Assembly: GCF_004346035.1 (NCBI RefSeq) | Contig: NZ_SLZN01000009.1 | Span: 44,412-108,411, forward strand | Origin: Acidomonas methanolica | Lineage (GTDB): Bacteria > Pseudomonadota > Alphaproteobacteria > Acetobacterales > Acetobacteraceae | DNA: 64,000 nucleotides | Direction: 5' to 3' | Shown here: in pieces, positions 7,922-14,845 of the stretch | How the letters are laid out: every line of letters begins with the position of its first letter | Numbering within the stretch: position 1 is the stretch's first letter | The notes under the pieces: generated by a model | What the model saw: the letters and a program-made list of their open reading frames with translations, nothing else | What the model was told of the DNA's origin: nothing | Database searches by the model: none | Made by a program: the position numbers and the translations under genes

Positions 7922-8963
7922 ATGTCCGCCACCCGTGATGCGACTGATACCAATTCGGCTGATCCTCGCGGCGATCCATGACGATGCCTCGCGCGCGGGC
8001 TACTGTGCGATCTCTGCGCATGGCGTCATGAAGAATACGGCGTCCGTCTCTTCTGTGCCCGTATGAGCGAGAGCATGTGCGATCGCGATATCCGCTTCCT
8101 GACGGTTCGTCCTCGGCGTCCTTGCCGGAATTCCGATGCGCAGGAGGTTTTAAAAGGATTTCCCCGTGATCGCGTCCAGCCTATCGACGAGCATGCCGCT
8201 ACCGCCCCGTTTACGCGAGTGGAGCCCGGTCACAAACATCTGGCCATGCTCGCGCCCCATCTGGTTGTCGAACCGGGTCTTGCGAGCCCTATGACGACAT
8301 GGTCGCCATCTGCTGCCGCGCATGGCAGCAGTTCGTCGAGCAGCCGCACCGACAAAAAGGAGGTGGTAAGCAGGCGCCCTGAGGCGGGCTGCGCAACTGC
8401 GTGCGTGTCGGCGGCCCTTCACTCCTGCCGGGTCGCGCCACGCCGCAGAGCGCTTGCCGGCAGTCGAACAGGCTGGCGCCGGGACAGCGCGCTTCGCATC
8501 ACTCACGTTACGTTATGAGAAAAGTGCAGATATATTTATTAATTGATATGGGTGACGAAGCGATGTCGAATGAGCGCCGTGAAGACCTCAATCGCGAGTC
8601 GGATTCGCCATCTTTTACTTTGGTGGTGAATCCCATCATTAATATAATGATGTTGTTAATCGACAGAAAAATAATGACACATAACGCGTGAGTGGCTCTG
8701 TCGAATACGCTCATGGGTAAATATCGCATTTTTGTGTGATCAAGGGTCACGCATATGTGCGGGGGTATACTCCAGGGAAGTTTGTGAGTCAGCCTGATTA
8801 ACTCATTGTTTTTACGTATTTTAAGGGATATTTCCCTCGGAAATCCACCTATTGATTTATCACGTGAATTGCGTGACCAGTGGCTGGCCGGGTCGAGCCG
8901 GTGCCCATGGGAAACACGAGTTCGACCGATCCGGACAGAAAAATGTTTCGGAGTAAAGTTCAA
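7922..8963. other. 1-kb intergenic region: decayed DNA then AT-rich promoter region
   Basis: No intact gene is convincing. The left half (7922-8510) is GC-rich and holds a short transposase-like remnant. The right half (about 8510-8870) is strikingly AT-rich, with runs such as atatatttattaattgat, and directly precedes xoxF. That suggests a long 5' regulatory region, or DNA with a different history from its neighbours. Confidence 0.55.
8287..8353 (+). pseudogene. Possible IS630-type transposase C-terminal remnant
   Basis: In one frame this stretch reads PYDDMVAICCRAWQQFVEQP. It resembles the closing segment of IS630-family transposases, which typically have a YDD-I---C--AW---I-QP pattern before the end. 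No intact upstream transposase or terminal inverted repeat is evident. Treat it as a decayed fragment; the resemblance is by eye. Confidence 0.4.
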
Positions 8964-10793
8964 ATGGACACAAAAAGAAATACTTGCCACAGCAAGTCAA
9001 TGCTGGTCGCGGCAAGTAGCCTGGCCGCCCTTCTCCTCGTGAGCGGCAGCGTGCGCACGAGCCATGCGGCTGACGTCTCTCTGGCTGGCATGCAGGAGAA
9101 TGGCGACAATTGGAACATGCCGACAGGCACGTACAATAATTGGCGTCACAGCTCGCTGAGCCAGATCAACGCCTCGAATGTGAAGAACCTTCAGGTTGCC
9201 TGGACGATGTCCACGGGAACCCTTCGCGGGCTTGAGGGACAGCCGCTGGTCATCGGCAATATGATGTACTACGAGACGTCATATCCGAACTACGTCTACG
9301 CCGTGGATCTCGATCATCCCGATCAGATCGCATGGAAGTTCATGCCGCCCCCGAATGAGGACGCGCCGCCTGTCGCATGTTGTGACGTTGTCAATCGCGG
9401 TCCGGCCTATGCGGACGGCATCGTCATCGCGAATGCGCTCGACGGCATCGTCTATGCGTTGGATGCGAAGACCGGCGAAGTGAAGTGGACGGCGAAGAAT
9501 GCTGATCCCAAGGTCGGCTCCACGATGACCGATGCGCCGATGATCGTCGGTGACAAAGTCATCGTCGGTGTGTCCGGCGGCGAGTTCGGTGTGCGCGGCT
9601 ATCTCACGGCCTATGATCTGCACAGCGGCCAGGAAATCTGGCGCGCTTACAGCGAAGGACCGGACAGCGACCTCAAGTTCGATCCGGAAAAGACGCTCAA
9701 CGGTGCGACGGGCAGCCCGGTCGGCGCGGATTCGAGCCTGAAGACCTGGAGCGGCGATCAGTGGAAGGCCGGCGGCGGCGCCACCTGGGGCTGGTATTCT
9801 TACGATCCCAAGCTGAACCTCGTCTATTACGGGATCGGCAACCCGGGCACCTGGAACCCGACGCAGCGCCCCGGCGACAATGCGTGGTCGATGTCGATCG
9901 TTGCGCGTGACGCGGATACGGGCGTTGCGAAATGGGTCTATCAGATGACTCCGCATGACGGCTGGGACTATGACGGCGTCAATGAATCGCTGCTGATCGA
10001 TGCCGAGGAAAACGGGAGAAAGGTTCCCGCGCTCATCCATTTCGATCGCAACGGTTTCGCCTATCTGCTGAATCGCGAGAATGGCCACCCGATCCGGATC
10101 AGCAAGTATGATTCGTCGGTGAACTGGGCGACGGGCATCGACCCGAAGACCTGGCGTCCGGTCGTCGATCCAACGAAGATGACGACGCAGGACAAGAACG
10201 TTACCGGCATCTGCCCGTCCTCGCAGGGCGACAAGGACGAGCAGCCGATCTCGTATGATCCGAAGACCCGGCTCGTCTATGCGCCGCTGAACCATCTGTG
10301 CATGAGCTACCAGGCCTTCGCCGTCAAATACATGGCGGGCTTCCCCTTTGTCGGCGCCATCGTGAACATGGAACCTGGACCGGGCGGCAATCGCGGTCGT
10401 TTCATCGCGTTTGATCCCCAGACCGGCAAGACGAAGTGGGAGATCAAGGACACGTTCCAGGATTGGAGCGGCGCCCTGACCACCGATGGCGGGCTTGCCT
10501 TCTACGGCACGCTGGACGGAAAGCTGCGTGCGGTGGACGTCAAGACGGGCAAAATTCTGTACGAGTTCAAGTGCCCGTCCGGCATCATCGGCAATCCGAT
10601 CACCTATATGCACAACGGCCGTCAATACGTCGCGGTGCTGTCCGGTGTCGGCGGTTGGGCGGCCATCGGCATGGCCAACAACCTGCACAAGAGCACCGAT
10701 GGTCTGGGTGGCGCAGGTCTGACGGCCGCGTTGCCGAACTATACGAACCTCGGCGGAACGCTGATGGTTTTTGCCCTGCCGCAGAAGGCGTGA
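8964..10793 (+). CDS. xoxF: Lanthanide-dependent methanol dehydrogenase XoxF
   Basis: 609 aa with a signal peptide (ending SHAADV). Oxidises methanol, and often formaldehyde, in the periplasm using PQQ and a lanthanide. Visible features are the vicinal disulfide CCDVVNRG (C139-C140), catalytic D335 and lanthanide-ligand D337 in HDGWDYDGVNES, the XoxF-typical NVTGICPSSQGDKDEQP block, LNHLCMSY, and the C-terminal SGVGGWAAIGMA and TNLGGTLMVFALP. I prefer the ATG at 8964, with GGAG 10 bp upstream and a clean signal peptide. Another in-frame ATG lies at 8943. It is followed by xoxJ and xoxG on the same strand. No mxaI-like small subunit is present, in keeping with XoxF. Confidence 0.95.
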   Translation: MDTKRNTCHSKSMLVAASSLAALLLVSGSVRTSHAADVSLAGMQENGDNWNMPTGTYNNWRHSSLSQINASNVKNLQVAWTMSTGTLRGLEGQPLVIGNMMYYETSYPNYVYAVDLDHPDQIAWKFMPPPNEDAPPVACCDVVNRGPAYADGIVIANALDGIVYALDAKTGEVKWTAKNADPKVGSTMTDAPMIVGDKVIVGVSGGEFGVRGYLTAYDLHSGQEIWRAYSEGPDSDLKFDPEKTLNGATGSPVGADSSLKTWSGDQWKAGGGATWGWYSYDPKLNLVYYGIGNPGTWNPTQRPGDNAWSMSIVARDADTGVAKWVYQMTPHDGWDYDGVNESLLIDAEENGRKVPALIHFDRNGFAYLLNRENGHPIRISKYDSSVNWATGIDPKTWRPVVDPTKMTTQDKNVTGICPSSQGDKDEQPISYDPKTRLVYAPLNHLCMSYQAFAVKYMAGFPFVGAIVNMEPGPGGNRGRFIAFDPQTGKTKWEIKDTFQDWSGALTTDGGLAFYGTLDGKLRAVDVKTGKILYEFKCPSGIIGNPITYMHNGRQYVAVLSGVGGWAAIGMANNLHKSTDGLGGAGLTAALPNYTNLGGTLMVFALPQKA

Positions 10794-10798
10794 CCGAT

Positions 10799-10836
10799 CG
10801 CGCCTCTCCTGACGCTTCGGCGTCACGAGGGGCGCG
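10799..10836 (+). other. Intercistronic hairpin with UUCG tetraloop between xoxF and xoxJ
   Basis: Long stem: 10799-10808 pairs with 10827-10836 (one G-U), one C-C mismatch follows, then TGACGC (10810-10815) pairs with GCGTCA (10820-10825) around a TTCG loop. No T-run follows, so it is not a standard terminator. More likely it stabilises the xoxF mRNA 3' end or lowers downstream expression. Confidence 0.65.
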
Positions 10837-10867
10837 TTCCCGTCGTAATTCATTTCGGAGGTGTATC

Positions 10868-11770
10868 ATGCGCCCGCGTTTTTTTTCAAGGCTTTTGCTT
10901 CTGGGCACCGCGCTGATCGGCGTCGGGACGGCAGGCTCCGCCTATGCCGCCCGGGCGGTCAGCACGAAAGCCGGAAGCACGCCGGAGATCGGTGTGGCGC
11001 CGGGGGAGGATTCGGCCGCGCTGCGTGTCTGCGCGGATCCGAATTATCTCCCTTTCTCCAACAAGGCTGGCGAGGGATTTGAAAACAAGATTGCGGAAAT
11101 CGTCGCGAAGGCGATGGGACGAAAGCTCGTTTATTATTGGTTGAGCGAACGCGGACCCGGCGGATATCCCAACTTTCTGGCCGATGCATTGGACGTGGGG
11201 AAATGCGATGTGGTGATGAGCCTTCCCGCGGGTGATCCCGAGGAGGGTGGCACGGACCCATATTATGAATCGGCATATGTGTTCATCTCGAAGAAAGCCG
11301 ATACACGTGCCCAGGCGGTCACGGCCATGTCGTCGCCGGCCCTGCGTGCGATGAAGATCGGCGTGCAGGATGACACGACGCCCGTTTCCGCGATCCAGAT
11401 GCTCGGTCTGGTGGATAATGCCGTGTCGTTCGATGTCGCGGACGATCCGAATGTCTCACCCAGAATACTTCTCGACGCCGTGAAGAGCGGCCAGGTGGAT
11501 ATCGTTGTCACATGGCAACCGGCGATCGGGGCGTTTCTGAAGGACTATCCCGATCTGACGATCCGGGAGGTGCCGCCCGAATTCTATGGGCCCGGCCTGC
11601 CTCAGGTCACATATGCCTACAAGATCGCCATGGGAGTCCGGAAAAAGGACACAGGACTTCGTGATGCGCTTAACACGGTCATCAACGGTCATAAACAGGA
11701 ATTGAGCGATGCACTCGCCTCGTCCGGGGTACGCTTTTACAGCGGAAAGGGCGCGATTCCCTATAATTGA
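10868..11770 (+). CDS. xoxJ: XoxJ, periplasmic binding protein of the methanol dehydrogenase system
   Basis: A 300-aa exported protein (signal peptide to about residue 28, SAYAARA) of the solute-binding fold linked to quinoprotein dehydrogenases. Family features are LRVCADPNYLPFSNKAGEGFENKIA, the GYPNFLADALDVGKCDVVMSLPAG segment and DIVVTWQPAIGAFLKDYPD. XoxJ is thought to assist maturation or activation of XoxF. The ATG at 10868 has a strong GGAGG at 10857-10861. It lies 74 bp after xoxF, across the hairpin, and 39 bp before xoxG. Confidence 0.92.
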   Translation: MRPRFFSRLLLLGTALIGVGTAGSAYAARAVSTKAGSTPEIGVAPGEDSAALRVCADPNYLPFSNKAGEGFENKIAEIVAKAMGRKLVYYWLSERGPGGYPNFLADALDVGKCDVVMSLPAGDPEEGGTDPYYESAYVFISKKADTRAQAVTAMSSPALRAMKIGVQDDTTPVSAIQMLGLVDNAVSFDVADDPNVSPRILLDAVKSGQVDIVVTWQPAIGAFLKDYPDLTIREVPPEFYGPGLPQVTYAYKIAMGVRKKDTGLRDALNTVINGHKQELSDALASSGVRFYSGKGAIPYN

Positions 11771-11809
11771 CCGATGAATATTCTGGTCAAAAAAACGAAA
11801 GAACAGACC

Positions 11810-12547
11810 ATGACAAACGAGAAGAGATTCCTGATTTTGCCCGCTATCCTAGGCGCTGCGCTGATGACGGCCACTCCTGCCTCGGCCCAGTCGGGCGGGG
11901 AGGCGATCGCCAAAGGAAGCGACTGCTTTTCCTGCCATGCGGTGGATACGAAAGTGGTTGGTCCCGCCTTCAAGGATGTGGCCGCCAAATTCGCCGGTGA
12001 TGCATCGGCCGTCAACACGTTGGTCGACGCGATCGACAAGGGACATGTCGGGACATGGGGAAGTATTCCCATGCCGCCGCATCCCAGTCTCAGCGCGGAT
12101 CAGACGAAGCAGATCGTCACCTGGATTCTGAGCCTGAAATCAGGTTCGGCTGCGTCCGGCGGGCAGGCGGCGCCCGAAGCCAGCAAGCAAGCCTATACCT
12201 ATACGGTTGACGGGAAGAAGGTCACGGTCGGTTTTCCGATTTTTCAGGATGGAAGCACGACCAAAGTCACCAAGGCCGTTTTCCATGGCTTCGAGACATA
12301 TAATTCCTACTGCTTCCGTTGCCACGGCGAGGATGCGGTGGGCGGTTCCTATGCGCCGAACCTCCGCAACTCTCTGAGCAACGGCATGACGGAACAGGAA
12401 TTCACCAGCGTCGCCATGGTCGGCCGCAAGGACAAGGGCATGCCAAGCTGGGCGGGTTTCTTCACTCCTGAGCAGATTCACGAGATCTACGCTTATGTCA
12501 AAGCCCGCTCCGTCGGGGCGGTTGGCACAGGTACACCCCAGGAGTAA
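11810..12547 (+). CDS. xoxG: Diheme XoxG-like cytochrome c (c551-like domain fused to cL-like domain)
   Basis: 245 aa with a signal peptide (ATPASAQ). The N-terminal domain (about 28-110) is c551/c552-like: CFSCH at 39-43, VVGPAFKDVAAKF, and the ligand Met in GSIPMPPHP. The C-terminal domain (about 145-240) resembles XoxG/cL: HGFETYNSYCFRCHGEDAVGGS with heme site C168-C171-H172, later GRKDKGMPSWAGF. Such cytochromes accept electrons from XoxF. Most XoxG proteins have one heme; this has two, which could pass electrons straight on to the oxidase. The ATG at 11810 is preferred over 11774, because it places the signal peptide at the N-terminus. Confidence 0.88.
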   Translation: MTNEKRFLILPAILGAALMTATPASAQSGGEAIAKGSDCFSCHAVDTKVVGPAFKDVAAKFAGDASAVNTLVDAIDKGHVGTWGSIPMPPHPSLSADQTKQIVTWILSLKSGSAASGGQAAPEASKQAYTYTVDGKKVTVGFPIFQDGSTTKVTKAVFHGFETYNSYCFRCHGEDAVGGSYAPNLRNSLSNGMTEQEFTSVAMVGRKDKGMPSWAGFFTPEQIHEIYAYVKARSVGAVGTGTPQE

Positions 12548-12606
12548 TGGGTTCCGTAACGATCAAATCCGTGCGATACTCACTCACACTATAAGGGAGC
12601 CACATC

Positions 12607-12882
12607 TTGCCGCATTCGCCTGATGAAAAGAAGCGCGTTCTCGCGCGTGTCCGGCGTGTGCGGGGCCAGATCGACGCACTTGAACGCGCGCTTGAAGTTG
12701 GCAGCGAATGTGGCCCGGTCCTTCAGCAGATCGCCGCAGTTCGGGGAGCCATCAACGGGTTGATGGCGGGGGTATTGGAAAGCCACCTGCGGGAGGAGTT
12801 TCTTCATCTCACCAAGGATGTGTCTGAAACGGATTCCTCGATCAACGAGGTCGTTTCGCTCGTGCGCTCCTATTTCCGTTGA
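12607..12882 (+). CDS. frmR: FrmR-family formaldehyde-responsive repressor
   Basis: A 91-aa all-helical DUF156/CsoR-family regulator. It aligns closely by eye with E. coli FrmR, including Pro2, Cys35 and His60, the residues used for formaldehyde sensing. Family phrases include KKRVLARVRRVRGQIDALER and QIAAVRGAINGLMAGVLESH. The start is TTG at 12607, fixed by the conserved MP-SP-EKK N-terminus, with GGGAG at 12595-12599. It lies 59 bp after xoxG and on the same strand. Formaldehyde is the product of methanol oxidation, so the placement makes sense, but no formaldehyde dehydrogenase gene is nearby. Confidence 0.9.
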   Translation: MPHSPDEKKRVLARVRRVRGQIDALERALEVGSECGPVLQQIAAVRGAINGLMAGVLESHLREEFLHLTKDVSETDSSINEVVSLVRSYFR

Positions 12883-13029
12883 GCCTCTAGACGCGACGTC
12901 ATCCGAAGGAGAATGTCGGCACCATATCCGGCTCCACGGGGTTACGGATATGGCGCTGCTTTCTTATTCTGTGGAGTACGTCCCCGGGTTTCTGTACTCT
13001 CATCCTTCGGTCGACATAAGGAACGATTG

Positions 13030-14016
13030 ATGAGGTATTTGGTGACTGGCGGATGTGGCTTTGTTGGGAGCCATGCTGTTCTGGCGCTTCTGGACGCGGG
13101 GCATGAGGTGGTGGTGCTTGATGACCTGAGCACGGGGCATCGTGAGGCGCTTCCGCCCGGCGTTGAGTTTCACCAAGTTGACCTGATGGACCGTGATGCC
13201 ACGGCGGGTGTCGTTGCGCGTGGGGCGTGGGACGGCGTGCTGCATTTTGCGGCACTTTCCCTGGTAGGGGAGAGCATGGTGGAGCCACTGCGCTATTTCC
13301 GGCGCAACTACATGACAGCGCTCAATCTGATTGAGGCGTGTGTTGCGAGGGGCGTGGGCAGGCTGGTGTTTTCGTCGACGGCGGCGCTGTTCGGCGGGCC
13401 GGAGCGTTCGGAGCCGATCCCGGAGACGGCGCTGATCCAGCCCGGCTCGCCATATGGCGAGAGCAAGCACATGATCGAGCGTGTCCTGCATTGGGCGGAC
13501 GCGGTGCACGGGCTGCGCAGCGCATGCCTGCGGTATTTCAACGCGGCCGGGGCCGATCCCGGGGGGCGCGCCGGGGAGGACCATCGTCCGGAGACGCATC
13601 TGATTCCGCTGACGATTGATGCGGCGCTGGGGCGACGGCCTGCGCTCAAGCTGTTCGGGACCGACTATCCGACCCGGGATGGATCGTGCATCCGTGACTA
13701 CATTCATGTCACTGATCTTGCGGACGCGCATTTGCGGGCGCTGGATCAGATTCATGACCGGAGCGTGGTGTATAACATAGGGAACGGGGAGGGGTATTCG
13801 AACCTTGAGGTGATCAGCGCGGTGGAGCGTGTCAGCGGCCGAAAGGTGCCGTGGGAGGCGGCCGGCCGGCGGCAGGGAGACCCTGCGAAGCTGGTTGCGG
13901 ATTCCGCGACGCTGCGGCGGGAGACGGGGTGGACGCCGCGTTTTGCCGAACTCGACAGGATCGTGGAGACCGCCTTGCTCTGGCGCGAGGCTCATCCGGA
14001 CGGGTATGGTCGCTGA
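13030..14016 (+). CDS. galE: UDP-glucose 4-epimerase
   Basis: A 328-aa short-chain dehydrogenase/reductase of the extended type. The NAD-binding motif is VTGGCGFVGSH at the N-terminus; the catalytic Ser/Tyr/Lys are in SSTAALFG and YGESKHM; CLRYFNAAGADP and RDYIHVTDLADAH are GalE hallmarks. Interconverts UDP-glucose and UDP-galactose for surface polysaccharide. The ATG at 13030 starts directly at the Rossmann strand; the upstream extension in frame lacks family similarity. It stands alone between frmR and a convergent dps. Confidence 0.93.
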   Translation: MRYLVTGGCGFVGSHAVLALLDAGHEVVVLDDLSTGHREALPPGVEFHQVDLMDRDATAGVVARGAWDGVLHFAALSLVGESMVEPLRYFRRNYMTALNLIEACVARGVGRLVFSSTAALFGGPERSEPIPETALIQPGSPYGESKHMIERVLHWADAVHGLRSACLRYFNAAGADPGGRAGEDHRPETHLIPLTIDAALGRRPALKLFGTDYPTRDGSCIRDYIHVTDLADAHLRALDQIHDRSVVYNIGNGEGYSNLEVISAVERVSGRKVPWEAAGRRQGDPAKLVADSATLRRETGWTPRFAELDRIVETALLWREAHPDGYGR

Positions 14017-14055
14017 CAGCCCGTCCATAATCAGGGCGGTCGAAAAAGTTTTTTG

Positions 14056-14075
14056 GTTCTTTTTTTAAAAAGAAC
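14056..14075. repeat. 20-bp AT-rich palindrome downstream of galE
   Basis: GTTCTTTTT, TT, AAAAAGAAC: perfect arms of 9 bp around 2 bp, 40 bp after the galE stop. Could act as an AU-rich terminator stem or a protein site. Confidence 0.6.
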
Positions 14076-14107
14076 GACGATGTTCCAAGAGCACGTCACC
14101 CTTCCGG

Positions 14108-14141
14108 GCCTTTCCGGCAAAGCGCACTGCGCCGGAAAGGC
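14108..14141. terminator. Convergent hairpin between galE and dps
   Basis: 11-bp perfect stem GCCTTTCCGGC (14108-14118) with GCCGGAAAGGC (14131-14141), 12-nt loop, between the 3' ends of two convergent genes. On the plus strand five T follow within 10 bp. Probably serves both directions. Confidence 0.6.
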
Positions 14142-14192
14142 TCCCATTTTTCTGGGAAGGGGCGCTTTGTGATCCCTTCCAGATGATGGGAT

Positions 14193-14741
14193 TTAGCGCT
14201 CGCCCTTGTTGTCGCCGTCGCGCAGCGTGCCGGTCGGCTCCTGAACGTGGGCTTCGAGGAACCACAGGTTTTTATCGAGGGCCCGCGAAATGCCGGTGAA
14301 CAGGTCGGCCGTGTCGGGGTCTCCGGCTTCGTCGGTGATGTCGATGGCCTCGCGCACGTTGTTGGCCACGACGGCGTAGCGATCGATGAGGGCTGCGATG
14401 TGATCGCCGATCTTGTAGATATCCGTCGGATAGGCTGTGCAACTCGACGCGCCCGCGACGGTCTGGATCGTGCCATAGGCCGTTCCGCCGAGTTGGACAG
14501 CGCGTTCGGCCACATCGTCGGTCGCCGTATCCAGCGCGTCCCGGAACCCGTCGAGCATCTCATGCACGCCGATGAATTGCGGCCCCTTGAGATTCCAGTG
14601 GGCCTGCTTGGTGATCAGAGCGAGGTCTATCAGATCGGCCAGTCTGGCGTTCAGAACTTCAATCGACACCTTCTTCGCGTTGTCCTGAAGACTGTTTCGC
14701 GTTTTGTGCAAGGCCTTGTCGAGGTTTTTGTTCGAGCTCAT
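14193..14741 (-). CDS. dps: Dps ferritin-like DNA-protection protein
   Basis: A 182-aa four-helix bundle protein. The ferroxidase-site signature is ITKQAHWNLKGPQFIGVHEMLD, and the second helix carries RDALDTATDDVAERAVQLGG. Dps dodecamers oxidise and store iron with peroxide and protect DNA in stationary phase. The ATG at 14741 gives the usual Dps length with a basic N-terminal tail (NKNLDKALHKTRN), which often binds DNA. Monocistronic; it ends against galE through a shared hairpin. Confidence 0.95.
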   Translation of the reverse strand: MSSNKNLDKALHKTRNSLQDNAKKVSIEVLNARLADLIDLALITKQAHWNLKGPQFIGVHEMLDGFRDALDTATDDVAERAVQLGGTAYGTIQTVAGASSCTAYPTDIYKIGDHIAALIDRYAVVANNVREAIDITDEAGDPDTADLFTGISRALDKNLWFLEAHVQEPTGTLRDGDNKGER

Positions 14742-14845
14742 GGGGGTCTCTTCTCCAGAATGGCTGCCATTCGGTGCAGGCGCCGGAAAAACCGCGCCGT
14801 CCGCTGCCATGTCAACGTCAGCACCAGGCTTTGGTTTCGAGCCGG

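Noticed and set aside
8063..8518. Possible 151-aa gene in the intergenic region
   Set aside because: No signal, domain or ribosome site; the stretch includes a fragment that reads better in another frame as transposase remnant.
8508..8990. Minus-strand 160-codon frame upstream of xoxF
   Set aside because: Overlaps the xoxF start and the AT-rich leader; composition is not protein-like.
13030..14016. The epimerase as the ceramide-pathway reductase CerR
   Set aside because: It carries GalE-specific motifs (YFNAAGADP, SSTAALFG, RDYIHVTDLA) and lies 35 kb from the sphingolipid genes.
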